DNA from: Chelativorans intermedius
GTDB taxonomy: Bacteria; Pseudomonadota; Alphaproteobacteria; Rhizobiales; Rhizobiaceae
NCBI RefSeq assembly: GCF_025398255.1
Contig: NZ_JAODNW010000002.1
Coordinates: 62,001 to 126,000 of the forward strand
Reading direction: 5' to 3'
Length of the DNA: 64,000 bases
Part shown: positions 48,762 through 56,945 of the stretch, in pieces
Position numbering within the stretch: position 1 is the first letter of the stretch
Layout of the letters: each line of letters begins with the position of its first letter
Notes under the pieces: generated by a model
What the model was told of the DNA's origin: nothing
The model's input: only the letters and a program-made list of their open reading frames with translations
The model's database searches: none
Program-made: the position numbers and the translations under genes

Positions 48762-49748
48762 TCAGATCCGGCTGCGGTTGTCGAGATCGAGCGTGTCGAT
48801 GATCTCGAAGATGATGCCGAGTTCCTCTACCAGCTTTTCCAACCGCTCCGGCTGGTCGAAAGGCTTGAAGATGTGGCCACCCTCGAAACGGTTTTCGCCG
48901 CAGCGCAGGGCGAGGAGCAGCCGGCTGCCGATGAAGGCGGCTGCCAGGCTGCGCGGACCCTCGCCGGTGTTCTCCGCCAGCCGCTGCAGCCGCTCCATGA
49001 AGGTGGGCGTGAGCAGGTAGCGCGCTTCCACCTGATCATTGGAATAGACCTCGAACATGCGTTCGAAACGCGGATCCTCCAGCCTGACGCGTTCGCCCTC
49101 GCGCCCGAGCCCCACGATCATGTTGCCGAGCCAGGTGGCATCGGGCACCACCACCGTGCGGCCCTGAAACCGCTTGGGGAACTCGTAGATCATCAGCAAC
49201 CCGCGGAAGACGGTGCGGTATTCGACCTTGGTGTTGCCGTCGCTGTCCTGCCGTTCGGTGCGGCGTTCGAGCAGCGCCTCGCAGAGCTCGAAGCGAACTC
49301 CGTTGTGCTCACCGGCGATCCTGTCCTCCAGGTTGCGCCTGTCATGACCCGGCACCAGCCCGGTTTCTCTGAAGGGCGCGAAGGCAAACCGGAACCGGCC
49401 AGGCGAGAACTTCAGGCCCATCGCCTCGCAGATGCCGCCCACCAGCACCTGCTTGAATTTGGCGTGTATCTGCTTGTAGATCATGGCAGCGCCGGCGAGC
49501 GCCGCGAAGATGACGAGAATGGCGCCGGCTATGATGAAGAAGTCGTCCAGGCCGGTCATGACCGCGATCAGGTCGCCGGCCAGCATCGCGCCAAGCGCGG
49601 TGACGGCCAGCACGCCAAGGACGATGATGCGCTTCACCGCCTGCCGGCGCTGGCGTTCCATCCGGGCCAGGGCCGGGGCGATGTGCTGCCGGTAATGTGC
49701 CGAGAGATCGTGCGGAGCCTGTGGCGAAAGCTCAGGCTGAGCGCTCAT
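48762..49748 (-). CDS. DUF3137 membrane protein
   Basis: A 328-residue protein with two hydrophobic helices near residues 40-90 and a large following soluble region, matching DUF3137. A DUF3137 gene beside lemA is a recurrent pairing. The start at 49748 lies one base from the lemA stop, so the pair is a single operon. Function is unknown, though genes next to lemA are often linked to envelope processes. Confidence 0.75.
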   Translation of the reverse strand: MSAQPELSPQAPHDLSAHYRQHIAPALARMERQRRQAVKRIIVLGVLAVTALGAMLAGDLIAVMTGLDDFFIIAGAILVIFAALAGAAMIYKQIHAKFKQVLVGGICEAMGLKFSPGRFRFAFAPFRETGLVPGHDRRNLEDRIAGEHNGVRFELCEALLERRTERQDSDGNTKVEYRTVFRGLLMIYEFPKRFQGRTVVVPDATWLGNMIVGLGREGERVRLEDPRFERMFEVYSNDQVEARYLLTPTFMERLQRLAENTGEGPRSLAAAFIGSRLLLALRCGENRFEGGHIFKPFDQPERLEKLVEELGIIFEIIDTLDLDNRSRI

Positions 49749-49749
49749 G

Positions 49750-50370
49750 TCAGGATCCCTGCTTCGGTGACGCTCCCTCCTGAGGCACGCCGGTGGACTG
49801 GCCCAGAACATCCGAGACATCGACCGGCTGGCGTGCCGCCTCGTCCTCGATCTCGAAGAACGGCATGGTCTGTACGCGGGCGAACCCGGCAATCAGTGAG
49901 CCGGGAAAGATCTGCACAGCATTGTTGAGTTCGGTGACAGCCGCGTTATAGAAGCGCCGGGCGGCGGCGATGTGACCTTCCACCTCGTTGAAGGTGAGCT
50001 GGGCATTCGACATGGTCTCGCTGGAGCGCAGCTCGGGATAGTTCTCCGCCACGGCGAAAAGCTGACGCAGGCCGGCCTGAAGTGAGCCCTCGGCATCGAG
50101 ATGCTGGCGCACCTGCTCGCCGATGCGCGGATCGTAGGGCGCCTGCGCCTGGTTGCGCAGCTCCGTGAGCCGGGCCAGAAGCTCGCGCTCGTGTGCCATG
50201 AAGCGCTCGGCCATCTTCAGCACGTTGGGCAGAAGGTCGTGCCGTTTGCGCAGTTGCACGTCGATGGAGGATAAGGCCTCCTGCACCCGGTTGCGCCTGC
50301 GGATCAGCGCCACATACCACAGATAGGCGAGAACCAGCATAAAGCCGGCCACAATGGCGATCCAGATCAC
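49750..50370 (-). CDS. lemA: LemA-family protein
   Basis: A 206-residue protein starting with GTG at 50370 (GGGAGG 5 bases upstream). It has one N-terminal membrane helix (about residues 2-18) and the LemA helical domain with RRNRVQEALSSIDVQLRKRHDLLPN and ENYPELRSSE. Most of the protein is predicted on the side following the helix. Upstream in-frame ATG codons lack a site of similar strength. The downstream DUF3137 gene begins almost at once. LemA function in bacteria is poorly defined. Confidence 0.85.
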   Translation of the reverse strand: MIWIAIVAGFMLVLAYLWYVALIRRRNRVQEALSSIDVQLRKRHDLLPNVLKMAERFMAHERELLARLTELRNQAQAPYDPRIGEQVRQHLDAEGSLQAGLRQLFAVAENYPELRSSETMSNAQLTFNEVEGHIAAARRFYNAAVTELNNAVQIFPGSLIAGFARVQTMPFFEIEDEAARQPVDVSDVLGQSTGVPQEGASPKQGS

Positions 50371-50575
50371 ATCAACCTCCCGACCCTGTCTGGAAGGGCA
50401 GGCTAGCCCGCCTGGCACATCGGCACAAGCTGCAGCCTGCGCGGCCAAGCATGTGTGAGGCAAACCCCCGATAGGGCCGATTCTGCTCGCTCGCGATTGG
50501 CCGGTTTCGCGCCTGGCTGGAGGACGTCAAAGCATTGCCGGGTACCGGACGGATTTTGCCCGTGCGGGCAGAGGG

Positions 50576-51442
50576 TCAGAAGATCCGCAGCCGCTTGGCG
50601 TGGGCTTTCCACTGCAACAGGCGTTCCCGCGATTCTTCCGGGTGGGCAGCGGCCACGGCATCGACGAGCAGGCTCAGCGCCAGCGATATGCCGACCGTCG
50701 ATTCCAGGAACAAGCCGGTTCGTGACGGTGCATAAATGACCGCGTCGGCGATGCCGCGGCTCCAATGGCAATATTCGTCGGAAACCACAATGCAGGCCCG
50801 CTCCTCCTCCCGAGCAAGCCGCGCAACCTCGATTGCCTCGCGGGCATAAGGCACGACATCGACCAGCACGAGGCAATCGCTTCCGGGCGTTGTGCCTTCG
50901 ATGCGTGCCCATTCGGCCAGCATGCCGTCGTGGGGCGAAAGATAACTCACGTTGCCGCGCGCAAGCGACAGACGGCGGGCGAAATCCTCTGCGATTCCGC
51001 GGACGGACTGGAAACCGGTGATGAATATCCGCTCGCTCTGCGACAAAAGGCTGCCCGCGCGCTCCCAGTCCGCGCCCGTCGTCTGCTGGAAGACTGCCGT
51101 GACGACGCCGATTTCCGCCTCCATCACCTGTTCCAGCGCCCTGTGCACGCCCTGCCGCGCTTCCGGTGCCGGGCTGGCCACTGTGTATTGCTGGCGCAGC
51201 AGTTCCTTCAGCTCCTTCATGCCGTTGCAGCCGAGTCTGCGCAGCAGCCGTCCGACCGTCACCTCGCTGACGCCGACCCTCGCCGCCAGCGACTTGCCGG
51301 TCTCCAGTCCCAAGGTGTTCAAGTTGAGCAGAACGAACTGTGCAAGCTTGGCCTCCTGCCGTGGCAGGCTCGGAACGGCCTGTTCGAGTGCCTCGACGAA
51401 CTCGTCGAAACTGAGCTGCGGGTAGGAAGCAAATCCAGGCAT
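50576..51442 (-). CDS. RpiR-family regulator of the polyamine-type ABC operon
   Basis: A 288-residue RpiR-type regulator. The N-terminal helix-turn-helix (about 40-75) reads GKSLAARVGVSEVTVGRLLRRLG. A SIS sugar-isomerase-like domain follows (FITGFQSVRG, ending GLFLESTVGISLALSLLVDAV). It is divergent from a polyamine-type binding protein, with a perfect palindrome in the gap. It likely controls that operon in response to a phosphorylated or small metabolite. The start at 51442 follows GGTCGGAG. Confidence 0.85.
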   Translation of the reverse strand: MPGFASYPQLSFDEFVEALEQAVPSLPRQEAKLAQFVLLNLNTLGLETGKSLAARVGVSEVTVGRLLRRLGCNGMKELKELLRQQYTVASPAPEARQGVHRALEQVMEAEIGVVTAVFQQTTGADWERAGSLLSQSERIFITGFQSVRGIAEDFARRLSLARGNVSYLSPHDGMLAEWARIEGTTPGSDCLVLVDVVPYAREAIEVARLAREEERACIVVSDEYCHWSRGIADAVIYAPSRTGLFLESTVGISLALSLLVDAVAAAHPEESRERLLQWKAHAKRLRIF

Positions 51443-51478
51443 CTCCGACCTCTTTTCGGGGCGCAAAATGAAAGAAAA

Positions 51479-51501
51479 ATAACATTTGACAGAAATGTTA
51501 T
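51479..51501. promoter_or_regulatory. Palindrome in the RpiR/binding-protein divergent region
   Basis: ATAACATTT and AAATGTTAT form a perfect 9-base inverted repeat with a 5-base spacer GACAG, centred at 51490. A TTGACA at 51486 lies inside it and could be the -35 box of the transporter operon, so a bound repressor would block that promoter. Confidence 0.75.
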
Positions 51502-51572
51502 CACTGCAGCACCCTGATGGCCATGCCGGTGGAACGCTCTTCCGGCAAAAACCAGAATGAGGGGAAGCCACC

Positions 51573-52631
51573 ATGCAAAAGTCCCGAAAAACCGCCCGGA
51601 CCTCGGCGGCGACATCTGCGCTTGCCATGGCCCTTGCCGTTGTCGTCGCGCCCGCTGCCGCTGAAGGCCGTCTCAACCTCTACAATTGGGGTGATTACAT
51701 CAATCCGGAAGTCTTGCAGCGCTTCAGCGAAGAGTTCGACGTCGAGGTCACGCTCGATACCTACGGCACGAACGAGGAGATGCTGGCCAAGATCCAGGCC
51801 GGCGCCACAGGCTACGACATCGTATTTCCGTCGGTCTGGATGCACGACGTCATGTTCAACCTCGGCCTGCTCGCCAAGACCGGTATCGGCAGCCATCCAG
51901 ACTTCAAGAACATCGACCAGACCTTCATCCGCGCAAAGACGGATCCGCAAGCCGAATATTGTCTGCCCTACGCCTGGGGTAGCGTCGGCATCGTCTACAA
52001 CAAGAAGGTGGTCGACACGCCCATCAAGGGCTGGGCGGACCTCTTCGCCGTTGCCGAGGCTGGCAAGAAGGTCATCCTTCTCGACGATCCGCGCGAAACG
52101 ATCGGCATCGGCCACATCATGAACGGCACCTCGGTAAATTCGGTGGACGAAGAGGAAGTGGTGAAGGCGACGGACTACATCATAGAGCGCATCGGCGACG
52201 TGTCGGCCTTCACCTATGACAGCATCCCCCTGGTCCAGTCAGGGGATGTCGCTGCCGCCCACTGGTATGTCGGCGCCAACATCTTCGTCAGCCAGATGCC
52301 CGACATTCTGGAATATGTGATCCCGGAGGAGGGCGCCACGATCTATCAGGAGGACATGTGCGTGCTGGAAAGCGCTCCGAACCGGGAAAACGCCATCAAG
52401 TTCCTGGAGTTCTATCTGCGGCCCGAGATCGCTGCCCTGAACGTCGCCCAGCAGATGAACGGCACGCCCAACATACCGGCGCTGGAGCTCATTCCTGAGG
52501 AAATCGCCAACAACGAGACCATATACCCGCCGCAGGAGGTGATGGAACGACTGCAGATCTTTCATGATCTGGGCGAGGACATCCGCCTCTATGCCCGCGA
52601 GTGGAGGCGCCTCAAGACGGCAGCACAATGA
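51573..52631 (+). CDS. Spermidine/putrescine-type ABC substrate-binding protein
   Basis: A 352-residue PotD/PotF-type periplasmic protein with a signal peptide (MALAVVVAPAAA|EGRL). The opening LNLYNWGDYINPEVLQRFSEEF is highly characteristic of polyamine-binding proteins. Specificity may be a polyamine or a related amino compound. It starts the operon; the ATPase follows after 10 bases. Regulated with RpiR through the palindrome upstream. Confidence 0.85.
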   Translation: MQKSRKTARTSAATSALAMALAVVVAPAAAEGRLNLYNWGDYINPEVLQRFSEEFDVEVTLDTYGTNEEMLAKIQAGATGYDIVFPSVWMHDVMFNLGLLAKTGIGSHPDFKNIDQTFIRAKTDPQAEYCLPYAWGSVGIVYNKKVVDTPIKGWADLFAVAEAGKKVILLDDPRETIGIGHIMNGTSVNSVDEEEVVKATDYIIERIGDVSAFTYDSIPLVQSGDVAAAHWYVGANIFVSQMPDILEYVIPEEGATIYQEDMCVLESAPNRENAIKFLEFYLRPEIAALNVAQQMNGTPNIPALELIPEEIANNETIYPPQEVMERLQIFHDLGEDIRLYAREWRRLKTAAQ

Positions 52632-52641
52632 GGCGCTGACA

Positions 52642-53820
52642 ATGGAAGCAACGAGCGCGATGGTAGCCAGCCGGAAAACACAGGAAACCGAGGCAGATCC
52701 CGATCACCCGGTTCTGGAAATCCGGCACGCGAAGAAGCGCTTCGCCACCCCGGAGGGGCAGGAAGTGGTCGCGCTCGACGATGTGTCGATCACCGTCGCG
52801 CGGAACGAGTTCCTGACACTGCTCGGCCCCTCCGGCTGCGGCAAGACCACCCTGCTCAGGGTGGTCAGCGGCTTTGAGGATCTCGACGGCGGAGAGATCC
52901 TGATCGACCGGCAGGACATCGCCCGGCAGCCTGCCTATCGGCGTCCCGTCAACACGGTCTTCCAGACCTATGCGCTGTTCCCGCACCTGTCGGTGGCGCG
53001 CAACGTGGCCTACAGCCTCGAGGTCGCTCGGGTAGACCCGGCGGAGATCCGCCGGCGGGTGGGCGAAATGCTGGAACTCGTCGGCCTTGCAGGCTTCGGA
53101 GACAGACGCATCAACCAGCTGTCCGGTGGCCAGCAGCAGCGGGTTGCCCTTGCCCGCGCCCTCGTCGCGCGGCCCAAGATTCTGCTGCTCGACGAGCCGC
53201 TTTCCGCTCTGGACAAGGGTCTTCGGGACAAGATGCAGCAGGAGTTGAAAGCGCTCCAGCACGAGCTCGGCATCTCCTTCGTCTTCGTGACGCACGATCA
53301 GGAAGAAGCGCTCACCATGTCGGATCGGGTGGCGGTGTTGGGCCATGGGAAGCTGCAGCAGATCGGCCGCCCGCAAGAGCTCTATCGCGCCCCGCGCAAC
53401 GTCTTCGTGGCGCGTTTCGTGGGCGAGAGCAATCTCTTTCCTGCAACCGTCACCCAATCCGACCCTGCCGGAATCGCCTTGCGACTGTCCGACGGCCAGG
53501 AGGTGCGCCTGCCCGCGTCAACGGGCAACGTCCTGATGGTGGGCGCGAAGGTGCGACTGATGGCCCGTCCCGAAGATGCGCGGCCCGCCACCGGCAAGAA
53601 TAACGCGGGCGGTCTGCGCTTTCAGGGCCGGATAAAGCAGGTCTTCTTCGTTGGTGCACACTACAAGATCCTTGTGCACACGCAGGCCCACGGAACGCTC
53701 AAGGCATCGCTGCCAGCAGGCGAGGATCTTGGCTCCACGCCCGCCCCCGGCCAGGCGGTAGAGCTGCACTTTCCGCCGGCCACGCTGCATGTGCTCCTCG
53801 ATGAGGAGGCCGGCCGATGA
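52642..53820 (+). CDS. Polyamine-type ABC ATPase
   Basis: A 392-residue PotA-like ATPase. Walker A is GPSGCGKTT, the signature is LSGGQQQRVA, Walker B is ILLLDEPLSALDKGL, and the H-loop is VFVTHDQEEALTMSDR. A TOBE_2 domain is at the C-terminus. The start at 52642 gives a normal N-terminus; earlier in-frame codons would run into the binding-protein gene. It overlaps the permease gene by 4 bases. Confidence 0.88.
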   Translation: MEATSAMVASRKTQETEADPDHPVLEIRHAKKRFATPEGQEVVALDDVSITVARNEFLTLLGPSGCGKTTLLRVVSGFEDLDGGEILIDRQDIARQPAYRRPVNTVFQTYALFPHLSVARNVAYSLEVARVDPAEIRRRVGEMLELVGLAGFGDRRINQLSGGQQQRVALARALVARPKILLLDEPLSALDKGLRDKMQQELKALQHELGISFVFVTHDQEEALTMSDRVAVLGHGKLQQIGRPQELYRAPRNVFVARFVGESNLFPATVTQSDPAGIALRLSDGQEVRLPASTGNVLMVGAKVRLMARPEDARPATGKNNAGGLRFQGRIKQVFFVGAHYKILVHTQAHGTLKASLPAGEDLGSTPAPGQAVELHFPPATLHVLLDEEAGR

Positions 53821-54749
53821 TGGTTCGCGGCACGCTGAAATGGCGCCAGGCGATAGCGCTTCTCGGCCTGCTCGGCGGCCCGACATTGTTCCTCGGCGTC
53901 TTCTTTCTGGGGCCGCTCGTCATTATGCTGATTTATAGCTGGCTCGAGCCCGGCCTCTACGGCGGCGTGGTGTGGAACTTCTACCACCTGAATTACGGCC
54001 GCATCTTCGGCTGGGCCAATACGCGCTACGAGCAGTTCGACCCCGCCTATCTGCGGATTTTCGCCCGCTCGATCTGGCTGGCGCTGTGCACCGTGGGTTT
54101 AAGCCTCGCCATCTGCTATCCAGCCGCCTTCTGGATCAGCCGCCAGCCCGAGTGGCGCAAGAACCTCTTCATCTTCCTCATCACGCTTCCTTTCTTCGTG
54201 AGCCTCATCGTGCGGCTGTTTGCCTGGGTGCTGCTGCTTCGGCCAACGGGTTTCATCAACCAGGCGCTCATGGGCCTCGGCATCGTCGACCAGCCGCTGG
54301 AGATGATCTTCACCGGCTTTGCCGTGGTGCTCGGCATGGTCTACATCTTCATCCCCTTCATGTTCCTGCCGGTCTATGCGAGCGTGGAGAAGCTCGACAT
54401 GGCCATGGTGGAAGCCTCATTCGACCTCGGCGCCGGCCGCTGGCAGACCTTCCGCCGCGTAATCCTGCCGATGACGCTGCCCGGCGTCATCGGCGGTTCG
54501 ATCATCGTCTTCATACCGAGCCTGGGCAACTTCATCGTGCCGTCGCTGCTCGGCGGCGCCAAGGTGATGATGATCGGCAATCTGATCGAACAGCAGTTCC
54601 TCTCGGCGCGCAACTGGCCCTTCGGCGCCGCACTCAGCATGGTGGTCATGGCCACCGTGCTCGTTCTGCTGCTCGTCTATGTGCGACAGATGACGCGAGA
54701 AGATCGCGCCGTCGCGGCCGCCCCCGAACCGACGGGAGACATGAGATGA
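53817..54749 (+). CDS. Polyamine-type ABC permease 1 (PotB-like)
   Basis: A 310-residue inner-membrane permease with about six helices and the coupling segment EKLDMAMVEASFDLGAGRWQTFRRVILPMT. This EAA loop contacts the ATPase. Overlap with the ATPase gene is 4 bases (ATGATG lets either of two ATG codons start). It pairs with the following permease. Confidence 0.85.
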   Translation: MMVRGTLKWRQAIALLGLLGGPTLFLGVFFLGPLVIMLIYSWLEPGLYGGVVWNFYHLNYGRIFGWANTRYEQFDPAYLRIFARSIWLALCTVGLSLAICYPAAFWISRQPEWRKNLFIFLITLPFFVSLIVRLFAWVLLLRPTGFINQALMGLGIVDQPLEMIFTGFAVVLGMVYIFIPFMFLPVYASVEKLDMAMVEASFDLGAGRWQTFRRVILPMTLPGVIGGSIIVFIPSLGNFIVPSLLGGAKVMMIGNLIEQQFLSARNWPFGAALSMVVMATVLVLLLVYVRQMTREDRAVAAAPEPTGDMR

Positions 54750-55573
54750 CGCGTTCCGGCATCCTGTCGCGCCTCCTATCGGTCTATGGGCTCCTCTTCT
54801 TCGCCTTCATCTATGCGCCGATCCTGCTGATCGTGGTCTTCTCCTTCAATGCCAACCCGGTCAACATGATGATCTGGGACGGTTTCACGCTCGACTGGTA
54901 CCGCACCATATTCGGTTTCCCAAGTCGACTTACGGAGTCCACTCTCTACGTTGAATCGACCCGCCAGCTCTATGCTGCAGTGCGCAACAGCCTGTTGGTT
55001 GCCCTGGTTGCCAGCAGCGTGTCGACGATTTTTGGGACGGCGATCGCGCTCGCAGTTGCGCGCTACCGTTTCCGCCTGCGCAGCTTCTACCGGGCTTTCA
55101 TGTTCATGCCGATGATCATGCCGGACATCGTGCTCGGCATCGCGCTCTTGATCTTCTTTGTTTCCCTTGGCGCGCAGCTCAGCATCTACACGATCATGAT
55201 CGGCCACTGCACCTTTCTGATCAGCTACGTCTTCATCGTCGTCAGCGCCCGCATCGCCGACATGGACGACAAGCTGGAGGAGGCTTCCGCCGATCTCGGC
55301 GCAAACCCTTGGCAAACCTTCCGCCGCGTGACCCTCCCATTGATCCTGCCCGGCGTCGTCGGCGGCGGACTGCTTGCTTTCATCATCTCCATGGACGATC
55401 TGGTCATTACCTACTTCATCGCCGGCGTCGACTCGACCACGCTGCCGGTCTTCATCTACGGCATGCTGCGGCGCGGCATAAAGCCGGAGATCAACGCCAT
55501 CGCGACGATCATGCTCGTCTTCTCGATCCTGGTCGCCTCGGCTGGCCTCTATCTTCGGGCCAGGAGGAAATGA
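54746..55573 (+). CDS. Polyamine-type ABC permease 2 (PotC-like)
   Basis: A 275-residue permease with six helices and EAA loop DDKLEEASADLGANPWQTFRRVTLPLI. ATGA overlap with the first permease ties the four transporter genes into one operon. Its stop is 4 bases before the aminopeptidase gene. Confidence 0.85.
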   Translation: MTRSGILSRLLSVYGLLFFAFIYAPILLIVVFSFNANPVNMMIWDGFTLDWYRTIFGFPSRLTESTLYVESTRQLYAAVRNSLLVALVASSVSTIFGTAIALAVARYRFRLRSFYRAFMFMPMIMPDIVLGIALLIFFVSLGAQLSIYTIMIGHCTFLISYVFIVVSARIADMDDKLEEASADLGANPWQTFRRVTLPLILPGVVGGGLLAFIISMDDLVITYFIAGVDSTTLPVFIYGMLRRGIKPEINAIATIMLVFSILVASAGLYLRARRK

Positions 55574-55577
55574 CAGG

Positions 55578-56720
55578 ATGATCGAGAAGCAGACACGCCG
55601 CAGGCCGCGCGCCCGTGAGCTTGGCCTCCGCCTGCCCGGAGTGCCGGGCGCCCACAACGCCATCACCGACGTGCCCGGCGTTCTGGTCGGATACGAGACC
55701 TTGAGCTCGCATCGCGAGCCGGGCCTGCAAACGGGGCCGCTGCCGGTGCAGACGGGCGTGACGGCGATCCTCCCCGCCGGATTCGAGACAAGGCCGCGCC
55801 CGGTCTGGGCAGGCCAATTTACGCTCAATGGCAATGGCGAAATGACCGGCACGCACTGGATCCGCGACGGCGGCTACTTCGTCGGGCCGATCCTGCTTAC
55901 CAACACCCACAGCGTGGGCGCGGTGCATGACGGGGCGACACGTTGGATTCTGGAGCACCACGGCAAGGCGTGGCGGGACACGCATCTCTGGGCCATGCCC
56001 GTCGTCGCGGAAACCTATGACGGCGTGCTGAACGACATCAACGGCCAGCATGTCCGTCCCGAGCACGCCTTGGCAGCCATCCGCGCGGCATCCCCGGGGC
56101 CGGTGGCCGAAGGTAATGTGGGCGGTGGCGCAGGCATGATCTGCTACGAGTTCAAAGGCGGCACCGGCACCGCTTCGCGGCGTGTGGAGATTGCAGACGG
56201 CACATATCACCTGGGTGTGCTCGTACAGGCCAATCACGGCGTGCGGCCATGGCTGAATGTCCTCGGCGTTCCGGTCGGCCATGCCATGAGGGAGGATCGC
56301 ATTCCCGACTTGCACCACGAGCGCGGGTCCGTGATCTGCATCATCGGTACCGACCTTCCCCTGCTGCCATCCCAGCTTCAAAAGCTGGCGCGGCGGGCCA
56401 CGATCGGGATCGGCCGCGGCGGCACGCCGGGCGGTAACAATTCGGGTGACATGTTCCTCGCCTTCAGCATCGCCAACGACATGGACCTGCCCCAATTGAG
56501 CGGCCCCTGGCGGCAGATGACCTGCCTCAACGACGAGCTGCTCGATTCCGTCTACCTTGCCGCCGTAGAGGCGGTCGAGGAGGCGGTGCTCAACGCCATG
56601 CTGGCCGCCGAGGACACGCCGACGGCCCGCCCGGCAGGATCGATATGCCGCGCTATCGACGCAACAAGGCTTCTGAGGCTGGTCGAGGGGCACATGCAGC
56701 GACGTGGCGTCTCAGGCTGA
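55578..56720 (+). CDS. P1-family self-processing aminopeptidase (DmpA-like)
   Basis: A 380-residue DmpA/BapA-type peptidase. The self-cleavage site is GGNNSGDMF, with N288 before the new N-terminal nucleophile S289. Such enzymes release D-amino acids or beta-amino acids from short peptides and amides. It begins 4 bases after the permease stop, so it is the last gene of the RpiR-controlled operon. This suggests the imported compound is a peptide- or amide-like amine rather than simply putrescine. Confidence 0.85.
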   Translation: MIEKQTRRRPRARELGLRLPGVPGAHNAITDVPGVLVGYETLSSHREPGLQTGPLPVQTGVTAILPAGFETRPRPVWAGQFTLNGNGEMTGTHWIRDGGYFVGPILLTNTHSVGAVHDGATRWILEHHGKAWRDTHLWAMPVVAETYDGVLNDINGQHVRPEHALAAIRAASPGPVAEGNVGGGAGMICYEFKGGTGTASRRVEIADGTYHLGVLVQANHGVRPWLNVLGVPVGHAMREDRIPDLHHERGSVICIIGTDLPLLPSQLQKLARRATIGIGRGGTPGGNNSGDMFLAFSIANDMDLPQLSGPWRQMTCLNDELLDSVYLAAVEAVEEAVLNAMLAAEDTPTARPAGSICRAIDATRLLRLVEGHMQRRGVSG

Positions 56721-56945
56721 GGCCGTCTCTCGTTCCCTCCGGTATGGTTACAGCGCGCCAGGCAACCGGCTTCTTCCCGGCGGGCCTTCGCATGAAAATT
56801 GACCCAAATCGCCTCGAACGCAATCAGCACACAAAGGGCATCGGGCAGTCGGTTCCGCGCAGCCTTTCGGTGCGCTGATTGGCGCCTCTACGTGCAGAAT
56901 TTGACGCACAGCCCGCTGGAAGATGCCGCGTAAACCCGGCGCGCC

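Noticed and set aside
56721-56945. Short frames in the gap between the aminopeptidase and quiC, possible transposase remnant
   Set aside because: Too short and without inverted repeats or a recognisable transposase motif.
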